Shown: piece after piece, positions 53,451 to 64,000 of the stretch
Layout of the letters: each line of letters begins with the position of its first letter
Numbering within the stretch: position 1 is the stretch's first letter
Assembly (NCBI GenBank): GCA_014218235.1
Contig: CM024761.1
Location: 93,865,648 to 93,929,647 of the forward strand
Length of the DNA: 64,000 bases
Source: Colocasia esculenta
Taxonomy: Eukaryota; Streptophyta; Magnoliopsida; Alismatales; Araceae
Direction of reading: 5' to 3'
The notes under the pieces: model-generated
What the model was told of the DNA's origin: nothing
Database searches by the model: none
The model's input: only the letters and a program-made list of their open reading frames with translations
Program-made: the position numbers and the translations under genes

Positions 53451-55402
53451 TACCCATCTTTTGTTCAGATTAGGTCTTTTTAGCTCTTTGTGAAAACCCT
53501 AAAATTTTGTGAGGAAACATGATCTTGGGTGAGTTGGATCTGACGATTGGAGGAGATTTCCGACGGTCTTCTTCGACAGGGAGTTGTACCTTGGATAGAG
53601 GTATCATCCCCGACTCCAGAGTGCGGCCTACATCGACAGGAGAACCTGATCTCAGTGGATTTAGAGTGTCTTCTTGGCAGTGGCCGAGGAGGGCTTCTTC
53701 AACAGAATAATTCCTCATTAGATTTATTTGAAGGCAAGTAGCTTAATGGTTCAAGCCATAGACTTATCCTTTAGGTTTTCATTATTTTTACGAATTTTCT
53801 CCCATTCCTAGAACCCCAAATTTCAGTGTTTTCTGTATGTCGGTCTGCACTGTGTGCAGACAAGATATTGACGGCCACTTTGTTCCCGTCAAGATCTTAG
53901 GTTAATGGAAGTCGATCATGACGTTTACTCTGTAGGCGTCCAGACCCTGGACACCAAGTTCTCTGATTTTTTTTCCAGAACAATGTGTGACTGCATGTGA
54001 TGTGATTTTGGGGAAAATTTGCGAAAACATGTATGTGTTTAGAAAATGTAGTCATGACTAATATGTGTAGTGGATCATGCCATGAAATATTGATGATTTT
54101 CCAATAATAATTGTTAATTATAAAATTTCTGTTGTGAAGGAATATATATGGTTTGATAGAGTTTGATTCGAGAAAATTAGAATTGATGCATGTTATGATT
54201 TCAGAAAATTATCATGAATTCAGTACCATTGTATGCATGCTTTAGGACTATTGGAACAGATAGTTCACTGTCCTTCATGCTTAAATGAATTGTCCTATTA
54301 AATTCATGAAATTAGTAATAACTATTAAATTTAGTGTTTATGCTCCAAACATTTTGGAAATTTTCACATATGTTCCCTGTACTGTATGTGAACCATGGTT
54401 AAAATTTGGTAGGATTCTCAGTACTATGCAGGGAGCTATTAGTTTTTGAATCTTTTTACACCATGATATGATAGATTTAAATATAGAATAATTATGTATG
54501 ATTGAATGTTATTATTCAGAAATTTTTAATGAAGTTAGAACCACTATTTGCATGTTTTATATCTGTTAGAATGGATGGTTCACTATCTACCATGTTCAAA
54601 TTGAAATATCTTGTAAATTGCCTGAACTCTTTGTTTAATATTAAAAGTAGTTTTACTACTCCAAAAATTATGAACAATTAGTGATGTGTTTTATGATACA
54701 TATGTACCATGTGGTTAAATTTTCAGTATGTTCTGATCACTATATAATGAATTATGAATTTCGGAAGGTTCCATACCGTAAATTAAATGTTAAGGCTCAA
54801 CCAAGTTTAAAAATGTGATTAGCATCATGTTTATCTTATGTTAATTACTGGTTATGACTGATTTGAGAGTTTGAAGGTGATAAGTTATATTCCATGATAT
54901 ATATGGGTGCATGTGCATGGGAAGTGAGAGGACAAGTGATATATGTGTGTATAATGATTAATGTGACAACATAAACAAATGTGCCCATAAGACACTGCCA
55001 CCCTAGATGCTTAGAACTGTGCTATAGTAGTGCCCTATAGAAAAGCTCAGACATGTTACCTGATACCCGAGGTAAGGGTCTTGTGAAATCGTGATACCCG
55101 AGGCAAGGGTCTTGAAAGCTCAATTGTGATACATGATACCCGAGGCAAGGGTCTTGAAAATCCTGGAGGTGGACAAGTTCCACTGATAATGGTGGGAAGG
55201 GCTTTCCCCTGTTTCTGCAAGAACCAGAACTTGATCACTATGCTTGGTCATTAAGTACGTGAATGTGAACGTGTATGTGCTACGTGATCTTCTAGTGGTG
55301 GTTTGGGCTGCTTCTTGGCAATGTGTAAAATGATATGTGAACATGTCATGAAAAATGAAATTGCATGTGTTAATATGATTCTTGTTAAATGATGAAAGTG
55401 AT

Positions 55403-58400
55403 TGTAACGACCCTCTTCATACCGGTACGATTATACCAATCCCCATCGGTAAAAAAGGCGTCGTCACAGTGGGACATGTACCCAACACTGGTCAATAGGT
55501 TGATATGTACCTGGATAGCAATAGAGTACAGCGGAATAAAATAAACAACTCAACTCTAAACCCGTCACCAACACACATTCCACAATCTAAATAGCGAAAA
55601 GGAAAGACAATGTCCACATTAATACAAAATAAAGGGAACTACAATGCCCAAATATTGTTCATACAATAATCCTTTTACGCAAAAGAAAAGTACAACTGGT
55701 AACAGCTCCACAAAATAGTCTTCTATATGATGATCCTCGTCACGCTTCCTTCTAGTGCACGATACCTGTCAACCTGTACGCCGAAGCAAGAGTGAGTCCA
55801 AAGACTTAGCAAGCAACACTACCCATAACATACACGTATAAGTCATAGGGGTTTTACATGCACATTTACAATTTTCAAAACATGGCATACTAGTCATGTC
55901 CGAGGTTTCAACCTATCATGAAAGTTTTATAAGTTTATACATGGATCATGCTTTCAGATTTTGTAGGAATAAAATTTACCTATCACATGCTCTCTATTCA
56001 ATTTACTTATGAAACTTGTCTTTAAAGAACCAAGACATGAGAGCTACTAACATGAACATGTGCACACTGAAAGGAAACACAACTAGCATGGATCTTACAT
56101 GTTTTTAGACAAATACATGGACATTTCTACATGCGTTAGGTTGCTGATTTCACATGATTCAATGGCTATAAATCTACACATGAGAGCTACAACGTTGCTT
56201 AAAACATATCATGTGAACAAACAATCATGCTATCTTGTACCCGTTTTCCCCAATTATCTCTAACATGGATCCTAGACATCTTTGCACATAATAACATGAT
56301 GATAATAACATAAATTCACTGATTTCACATGATTTCAAATTTGTCTCACATGGGTTTCAATAACATATTCTCGCATTTTCAGTTTCACATGATTGCACAC
56401 TTACTCGTTCACATTGTTCGCTTTTACACATTTGACATGTACACATGTTCACACTTACACAATTTACTCATTTCCACATCATTTCCTCTTCCACTTTCAC
56501 TTATCACATATCACGTCGATTGCACTTACCACGTGCATCTTGGGCACTTACCACATGCCATGTTCACATAATTCACACTTTATTCATTTCTCATTACTTA
56601 AACGATTTGCCATGACACATAGTCCTAACCACCAGTAGAGGACACTAACAAATATCTCATAGCTCGTGCTCATTCCTTAGCACAGCTCTCAACACAACTC
56701 ATAACACAACACATGACACAACTCATACACATACTCACCACCTAGGCAATACAGCGGTGAATCTTGGTAACTGCGCAGACCGGGAGAAGCCCTCTCCACC
56801 CTATCCAGTGGTACTTGTCCACCTCCGGGGTTTTCCCAATGCCTTTGGGACAAACTTATATCACATGGAGCCTTCTATAGGGACTTTTCTATATACGGCT
56901 CCCGATGCCTCTAGGGTAGCAGTGTCACATAGGCACAACTTTTACACTTTACTCATATCGAGTTTTAACATGTGTTTTACACATAACACTTACATCTCCT
57001 TCGTTTTCTCATGCACAATGTGTCTTTGTTTTTCTCCTAATCATGCTACTACAGATTTCAGGAGTTAACACAGTAAATTCACCAATCAAGTTGGTTTTAG
57101 ACAATAACTAATCACATTACGATAATACACGTAGATTATCACATTTCACATGAAAATACATAACTTTTTATTTACTGATCCAAACGTCCTGAAATTTTAA
57201 CCACATGTTGTTTTCGGGTTCATGATCATACACTCAAGTTTTCAGATTTTTCTGGGCTAAATAGAGTTTACAGAAAATAAAACACCTAATTAGCATGCTA
57301 TTAGCAACTTAAGTTAACATGGAGTTTAACACATCTTGTAATTTAGCCACTTGCCGTTTAAACATAAGCTACTAACATATGCAGGAATTGAGGATACAAA
57401 ATTACCCTAATTCATACATCTATGGAATGAACCCTACAAACCATTCTTGCATGCTTTTATTTTACCGAACCAAATTTATTTGCAAATTACACACGCATGG
57501 ATAAATTACCAAATTTGCAAACGCATATGCTGACCCACTGATCTTCATGATTAGACTAAAACCAAGGCATTCATACTAATTCAAATCATGAACAAGGATT
57601 TGCAAGATTATCTACAAGTCATACTCACAAGTTTAAAAGATACCATTATCCCACATTCACCATCCCACACCACATTCATCCATACATCACAATTAACAAT
57701 ATACATAGAGTATAAGGTTTACCATATATCCTCATCACGGAAAACATATCGAAATTAATACATAAGAAGGACAGAACAGCTCACTGTTCTGTTCAGAGGA
57801 ACTAGGCGGCGATCTCTGGCCGCTGACTCGGGGTCAGCGGCATGGTCGATGGACGCCAAGCTCATCACAGGCGTCCAGGGACCTTGCCGTCGAATCAGGT
57901 CTGTGCAGAAACACAGACCCGAGCTTTGAAACTTGGGTGAATGGGAGGGTCTAGGACTCGAGGAAAAATCCATAAAAATAGCAAAACCCACCTAGACTCA
58001 TACGGGGACACCATAGATAGGTCACTTGCCTTTCTAAAATTCCACCAAGGGGTTTATGGCTTGGTGAAGACCTCCTTGGGCAGTCCCAAGAAGTTGCAGA
58101 AACGCCCTCTAGATCGCCTTCCTCCGGGCTCCTGGGTGATCTCCACGCCGAGGGGACGATGGGGATGCCTTCTCCCTTGCTCCAGCTTCCTCCTTGTCGC
58201 AGTAGATCTCTAGACCAAGCTCCAAGGGGTCGGATTTGGGGGTGCTAAGATGGGGTTTTTCTCACAGACCTTCTCTAGGGTTTTCCTTCCTCTATTTCTC
58301 TTCTTGCAAGGTGAAGTGAGGAGTGGGAGGGACCAAATTCGGGTTCAGACCTAAGGAGAGCCCCTCACCCACTCACCATACCGATTTGACAACCTGAGAG

Positions 58401-59843
58401 CCGTTGGGGGACATCCCCCAATGGTGGCCATACCTTGCTCCCGGATTTTCTGGCTCTACAACGCATGCAGGTCAGAGAAATTGACGTCCATATCGCTGGA
58501 CGCCGGAGTTAGTATTGGCGTCCATGTCTGGACGCTGACACTGGCTCAACGGCCTGGGCTTGACGCCAAGGTGCCTTCGGCCAGAACCCTAAATTATGCA
58601 GAAAACCACGCATACCAAGCTTATATACATGCAATATGTATACGGTATTATATCCATACTATCACCATGCAATACATACCTTATTTATATTTAATATAAA
58701 CACATTGACGCTGATTGGCCCTTAGGCCAGAACTTAAAACATGCAGAAACTATGCTTACTCTATATATATACATACAATGTATAAGGTGTAACATGTACA
58801 TTACCATACCAGGCAATCAATATCATTCATACCTAGGCATACACAAGCATACATAAATACACTAAGATAGATGTACGTAGATATCTACCTATGCGTACTT
58901 GATGTTTTACATAAGTGTGACTCAACACCCGGCAAAGTAAATGACAAGAATTATGAGGGCTTCGCAAATCATTAGGAGGTGATATGAATTATGTTAGCTA
59001 GGAATAATCTATTCGATAAAATAGTCCTTGCACACACACACTTGATTTGACATATATATAGTATACACACACGGGTGTAGCATACTTATGTACATTATGC
59101 TTGGAATAGATGGATACAGCATGCGCACCGGTAATTAGATTGACTTACACAACTTTACCTAACATTGCTTAAGTACTATATGCATAGGATTCCTTAATAT
59201 GTACTATATGCATAACTTAGCCAATTGACTATTCTCACCTAAATATCATAAAAATACATGCATGTTATTCTTGAGTATAGAATTTCAATATAAACCACTA
59301 ATTACACCTACCATGCTTGAACTCTTTATGCATATGCAATGTACGAAGTACAATATACACATTAGCTAAACCATGCAAATAAGCAACGCTTACAACTAAT
59401 CATACACATGCATACACAATTACACCAAGGTGTTATGCATGTAGAATTAGGTATACAATTGTCACACGCACAAGATAACATACATACGTACATACACATA
59501 TGTACTTCATACACTCCCATACAAAATTCCATGAAATGGGTAGTATAGGATATTCTTCAATATTTAGATAGCACACGCATAGTATTATTCAAGTATCCTA
59601 AGTCAGAGATTCTTGGTATTCATAATACACCTCTAATTAGCTAATTGTTCACTTCCACATTAATCATCATATACACCTATGTATACATATATAGATATTC
59701 GCACATGCTCATGTTCAAAAGAAGGATAAAACTTATAGTAGGCACAATGAACTACGCATGCTAAGCACACAACAACCGAACACCCAACACACCATTCCTA
59801 TACATACATATATATAAAGAGAATAAAAATTCGGGGTCTCACA
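55403..59843 (-). mobile_element. Solo LTR G (4,441 bases) inside LTR H
   Basis: Minus strand TGTGAGACCCCGAATTTTTATTC ... GGGTCGTTACA, flanked by GTGAT (55398-55402 and 59844-59848). No interior. The first 1.1 kb (59843-58708) resembles the start of LTR E. From about 58707 onward it resembles LTR F (TGTGTTTATATTAAATATAAATAA, GTTCTGGCCGAAGGCACC, GCGTCCA-TGTC-TGGACGC), and its end resembles E again. It inserted within the putative intron of H. Confidence 0.9.
55774..58029 (-). other. Candidate intron inside LTR G
   Basis: The minus strand reads AGAAAG|GCAAGTGACC at 58029 and CGGCGTACAG|GTTGACAGG at 55774. Length 2,256 bases, AT-rich. Same position relative to the LTR end (372 bases) as in E. 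Confidence 0.42.
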
Positions 59844-60187
59844 GTGATACTAGGTTTAGTACCATGTGTGGGTGCATGTTTACATATCCATGAATTATAA
59901 TTACTTGATGTGCATGTGCTTAGTATCATGTTGTAATTTAATAAATAGCCATGTGTTAGTGTTATGTGAGAGTAAAATATGAAAGCATGTAATTGTATGA
60001 TTGTGCTTATATTAATAATACCATGTTATTAGTATCCATCTTTAGATTTACTGTTTCACATGTATTAGTATAGTTTTACTTAATAGATTCCATGTTTATC
60101 ATCCATGTTTTGGATTGAATATGTGTTAATTAAGTTATTAGAAAGCATGTATGATAAGTTATGGATTGAAGTTTTAAGTTACTTGCT

Positions 60188-60206
60188 GAGTCTATTATGT
60201 AGACTC
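60188..60206 (+). promoter_or_regulatory. Conserved stem-loop near the 3' end of LTR H
   Basis: GAGTCTA-TTATG-TAGACTC, a 7-base perfect stem; the loop and the two inner pairs differ from E but pairing is kept. Followed by ACCCATGCTAAACATTTCAGG. Confidence 0.62.
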
Positions 60207-60591
60207 ACCCATGCTAAACATTTCAGGAGATTTAGAAGCCGAGGAGCTAACAAGATCCGAAGCGGAGTTGGAAGAGTAATTGAAGACTTGTAATTTATTT
60301 CCTAGTATTTAAGGCATTGTAATTTGAACTTTGATTACTTGTATTTGGAACTGGCTACATGTTAATGGTTATTATGCTATGTCATTTCTTTATTGGACTA
60401 TATAGACTGTGGTATGTGGATTAAAGTTGATGGAATAAGAATTTGTTCAAATTCTATTGCAATAGTGTTCTCTATTTATGTGTATCTCAGCCCATTTGTT
60501 ACTTGTTGAGGTTTTCTCCCCTGTAGCGGCTTGCTCTCATCGATGTGGGTTGGTATAACCGTACCGGGTGGAAGTGGGTCGTTACACTATT

Positions 60592-60817
60592 TCTCTTACT
60601 GAAGATCTTTTTTATGTCTATCCTTCAAGGTAGGTGAGATGTTGTCAGTAGAAAATAAAGACTCCTTCCTTCCTGCTAGAAAAAAAGGGTCGTACCTAAC
60701 ATGTCTGGATGTCAGCGGAAAACAAGGAAATAAGGCAAGGTATGGCCTATTGTCAGAAAACCTTTTTAGTCTGACTCTATCTTCTGTGCCTGCAGATATC
60801 TAGACTTCTACACCAAG
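60592..60817. other. Spacer between LTR H and LTR I
   Basis: About 225 bases following the CTATT duplication; it should be continuous with the sequence left of 52970. No gene or known repeat is recognised. Confidence 0.45.
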
Positions 60818-63800
60818 TGTAATGTCGCGTGTTTTTCCGGATCATCGTGGATCCTCGGCTTAGCGTTTGGGGTGGTCACGTCTTGACCAGTGCGACTCTT
60901 GTTGTGTGTTTCTTATTGGATCTTTACCAGGGTTGGTTATGGATCTGTGTTGGTGTACAGTGCGCTGGACATAAACAGTGGGTTGGTTGGCATCCAGGTG
61001 TGTGACGTCTGTTGTGTGTTGGCGGCAATGGTGTTGCCGTTAGCATATTCTTGGCGTCAATCGATGTAGACGTCCATTGTGTGAACTTGGCGGTGAGCGA
61101 TGTGGACGCCTAGTTGCGGAGGTTTGGTTAGCGGCGCAGATGTTGACGTTAACCTGAGGTGCCTGTGTTTTTAGAAGCAACCCGAGCCTTCTTCTTTCCC
61201 CACTTTCTCCCCTCCTCTTCCCCCACCTGTACTCTTGTGCCTCTTCACTACTTCCGGCGGTTGACGGGAGCATGTGGGAAGGCCGTGATGCGTGCAGCCA
61301 CGGCAGATCAGGCAGGGAATGATGGATTGGAGTGCGGTGTTCGTGGGAAGCTCCTGGGGTTTCGGCATGATTTGAGGTTCTTTAGGAGTTTAATTGTGTT
61401 TCAGAGGTAGGGACTGGACCCTTTGATTTCTCCTGTTTGATTTATCATGCTCTGTTTGCATAGATTGCTTGTTAATTGTGTTTTTGAGAAAAAGGATTCT
61501 ACATGCCGGGGAAATTGGGTGGTTTGATCGATCCAAGTGTTGGATCTTGTTTTTCTGGTTTAATTATAGTATACAGATGTAAGAGGGAATGTTTCCTCTC
61601 GTTTCTCTGTTGTTTATTAGGTTAGACTGCCTGTGTGATCGGCCTGAGGCTGTTCGGTGCGTTCTGTGTGTATGTTGGTTGCTGAGGATCTTGACGTCAA
61701 CATCAGTTGATGCTAAGTTCTTCGTTGGGAGATTAACGGCTATGTTACTAGCCGTTGATTTTGAGTAAACGACCAGGTGGTGGCCGCTTACTTAGTATTG
61801 ACAGCAAGAGATACTGTCGTCTATATCCTGTGGACGATAATCGATGTTGCCGCCAACCTGTGCATGTATCAGCACAGTGTGTTTCACAGCGTTTTTACGG
61901 TGCGATGTATTTATTGATACTGAGTGGTGTATTAACACCTGTGGTTCTCCTTGAGCACAGGGCTTTTGAGGCCAGCTTACCGGCTATGTAGTTTACTAGT
62001 TCTTTGTGTGTGCGTGGATTCACTACATCCTAACGCACAAGATTTTTGTGGAATATTACGTGGTTTGATGCCGTGCATATGGTTTGTGAGTGCATGGCAT
62101 ATCGTACGTTATTGTGCTTATTGTATTTTAATTATTATGATTAGTTCGCAGTGTTGTGGCGATTAGGTTCGCGTCTGAACCTAGCCTTGATCCTTTAGGA
62201 TCTTTTATAGATTATTCTGGATGGATAATTAGTAAAGTGTAAGTATGATTATTATGTAAATATTTTGGTCAGTGTTTAATGTGACCTCTACTGTCACAAG
62301 ATGATCAATGATAGGCCAAGTATGATTGGCTATCATGGTTTATATGTGTGTTTGTGTGAATTAGCTTGTAGGTCACTTTGTGACCAATGACAGGCCATGG
62401 TGTTATCATTAATATGGTTTATATGCGTGATTGTGTAGGTTAGCTTGTAAGTCACAAGGTGACTGGAACAAGCTATTCCTAACATATGTACCATGATTGG
62501 TAATAGAAAGTGTTTGTGTATATTTCGTGGTTTGAGCTTGCCGAGTTGGTGGTCCGGCGCCTATTCCAGAATGCCTCTCTAGTTGGGTACCCCAGGTTCT
62601 CTGTGAGCCAGGCACGTGTTTGTTGTGCTCGGGGTTTGTCTCGGTATAGTGTGGTACTGTTGAGGTCTGTGTTGTCTTCCTGGACAGCCTCACTCCTGAG
62701 TTTGAGTTGTACTTCCGGCTGAGGGAAAGACGGTAGTGGGACAACGACTTCCCAGAGTTTGTTTTAAGTCGCTTGTAGCGTGCTCGTAGTTGGGGGTACG
62801 GACACCAGTAGACGTCACTGGTCCCCAGCTAGTCCTGTTTTCCAGTGCCTCACTTTAGGGTGCTCCGGCCAGAGACCCTAGAGGTGCCAGGCATGGACTT
62901 ACAGCTGTGTGTCTGCAGGTGTGGTGTTGGTTGGTCTCCACAGTTGTTTGTCTTTACCTTGTGGAGCGGCAGTTGGACCTTAAGTCCGTGACTATGAGAC
63001 TGAGAGGTTGTTCTTGTGTTGTGTTGTCCGGGTTGGGTACTGGCCTGATCAGTCAGTAGTCTGTTCCCGTGTGGTGGCGTCGTTCTTCTCCGACTCGTGC
63101 CTTGCCTCCGATTGTGGCTTTTGTGTTGTTACTTGTTGGTTGAGGTTTTCCTCAATGAGGTGTGCCCTGGTGTTGGCACAGTTGTAATTGTGGTTTTTGA
63201 GAGGAGACTCACAGGTTGTGGTTTACTTTGTGTGGAGTGCCAGTCGTTGGCACATATGTTGAGGTTTTTCTGTGGTGGAGTGCCTTGTGTGGCACTAGTG
63301 TGGTTATGCTGTGTAGTGGTACCTCGTGGTGGTAGGTACCAGTACCCTTTGAGAGTACCAGTTTCTCGTGGTACATTGTGTACCAGCCTTTTTAGGTGTT
63401 GAGGTGGAGCTGTGCTCCATGAAGGTCGAATGGTGAGACCTTCCACCTGTTGTGCTTTACCCTTCCTCGGGTAAGCCTCTGTATATGGTTTCCGTGTGTA
63501 AAGGATTGGTCGTCGTAGCCAACTCTGCCATTCTGAGTGTGGCTTCCAACATATTGTGGTTTGGGTATAAAGGGCTAGCTTTTGGTTAGCAGTCTTGTTA
63601 CTCATGTACTTGAGACTCGTCTATAAAGCTTCTAGCTTAAATGATTAGTTGAGACTATTTGCCTGTGAGGCTTGAGGCCTATGCTTTACTGTTGTTGAGT
63701 GGACTAGTGGTGTGGAGCTAGTCCTGTTGTTTCCTCTTACTTTCCGAGGCTATGAATAGTTATTGTGTTTATGTATAATTGCAGTTTATAATTAGATGAT

Positions 63801-64000
63801 GTGAGCATGCCATGGTTTGACTTTTGGTATTGCCTGTGAGACCCTCTGGGGTTGAGGTCTCTTGAGTTTCTTGTGTTGTTTTGGGGCCTCCCTACTGAGC
63901 CTGTGACTTGTTGAGGCTCACCCCCCTACAATTCTTTTCAGGGTTTGCCGTGTGTTCGACTTGCAGAGACGTTGTGTCAGACTTGTACCACCAGCAGTAG
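60818..64000 (+). repeat. LTR I, 5' part of another gypsy-like LTR (runs off the window)
   Basis: Starts TGTAATGTCGCGTGTTTTTCCGG. It is richer in GC than its relatives but has the same landmarks: GTCAA/GACGCC words (61050-61155), a splice-donor-like CAGAG|GTAGGG (61407), the block CCCTAGAGGTGCCAGGCATGG (62875) that parallels CCCTAGAGGCATCGGGAG in E, the stem-loop GAGCCT-N11-AGGCTC (63897-63919), and TCTTTTCAG|GG (63941). No TATA box was found. It may be an LTR of a complete element continuing to the right, or another solo LTR. Confidence 0.7.
61407..63941 (+). other. Candidate intron inside LTR I
   Basis: The donor is the common GT type here (TTTCAGAG|GTAGGGAC). The acceptor ATTCTTTTCAG|GG has a strong pyrimidine tract and CTCAC 22 bases upstream. 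Length about 2.5 kb, matching the intervals in E and G. Confidence 0.38.

Larger units (their letters stand above)
53734..60226 (+). other. Candidate intron of LTR H (contains LTR G)
   Basis: Donor TTTGAAG|GCAAGTAGC at 53734. Acceptor ACATTTCAG|GAG ends at 60226, with CTCAC (60203-60207) and GCTAAAC as possible branch points. Without G about 2.05 kb, AT-rich. The 3' part just before the acceptor has GAGTCTA-TTATG-TAGACTC (60188-60206). Confidence 0.4.
52975..60586 (+). mobile_element. Solo LTR H (gypsy Tekay-like), interrupted by solo LTR G
   Basis: Starts TGTGAGGCCCCCGAATTTTG and ends GGGTCGTTACA. Flanked by CTATT at 52970-52974 and 60587-60591, a clean 5-base duplication. There is no primer-binding site, gag or pol, so it is the product of recombination between two LTRs. 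Without G it is about 3.17 kb. It has a TATA box (53444-53450), a donor-like AAG|GCAAGT (53734), a stem-loop (60188-60206) and an acceptor-like TTTCAG|G (60226). Confidence 0.9.

Noticed and set aside
56757..57068. Conserved frame MNLGNCADREKPSPPYPVVL seen in both G and E (28942-29223)
   Set aside because: It is antisense to the LTR and only reflects that the two LTRs are homologous; no start context, and C and H lack it.
1..64000. A prokaryote-type defence or secretion system
   Set aside because: No bacterial operons, ribosome-binding sites or such families; sequence is plant repeat DNA throughout.

Overview
This window looks like intergenic heterochromatin from a repeat-rich plant nuclear genome, probably a eudicot; I could not name the species. 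I see no host gene. Almost everything is LTR retrotransposon (Ty1/copia of the SIRE type, Ty3/gypsy of the Tekay/Del chromodomain type, non-autonomous gag-only elements, one Cassandra TRIM). There is also one CACTA DNA transposon sitting in the wreck of a second. A 100-N scaffold gap lies at 47862-47961.

Left block (1-26220): three nested insertions, all read from the minus strand. SIRE-like copia A occupies 1-3658, and its 5' LTR resumes at 24608-26220. Inside that LTR sits a whole copia B (3659-24607, target duplication TAATG on both sides). Inside B, between gag and protease, sits a whole chromovirus C (10082-21032, LTRs about 3.0 kb; gag, PR, RT, RNase H, INT and chromodomain recognisable but broken; flanks ATGTT/GTGTT).

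Middle block (26331-40758): plus-strand element E has 4.5 kb LTRs and only a gag remnant inside (TR-GAG type), and is present as three LTR copies. Its second LTR holds a composite insertion (32152-38133): a minus-strand gag-only element J fused to a plus-strand Cassandra TRIM carrying 5S-rRNA-like LTRs. The composite as a unit is flanked by TCATG. Another gypsy LTR (F) then cuts E, and copia D cuts F.

D (40759-47861, minus) has a 3' LTR, an extra third reading frame downstream of pol (Gln/Pro repeats and a coiled coil), and RT/RNase H. It is cut by the gap. Right of the gap, a CACTA transposon (47962-51703) has inserted into a TNP2 fragment (51704-52093). Then come minisatellites, a solo LTR H (52975-60586, duplication CTATT) with a second solo LTR G (55403-59843, duplication GTGAT) inside it, and the start of one more long LTR, I (60818-64000).

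The signals least explained by ordinary annotation lie inside the LTRs. (1) Five related gypsy LTRs share a possible intron: donor AG|GCAAGT (or GT) about 290 bases after the TATA box, then AU-rich sequence, then a stem-loop whose sequence varies but whose pairing is kept, then CTCAC and CAG|G. (2) The SIRE LTRs carry a run of seven to ten small hairpins with compensating base changes in the transcribed part. (3) Both superfamilies place clusters of CG-centred palindromes about 100-350 bases upstream of the TATA box. These are readings by eye; no alignment, folding or database search was run.
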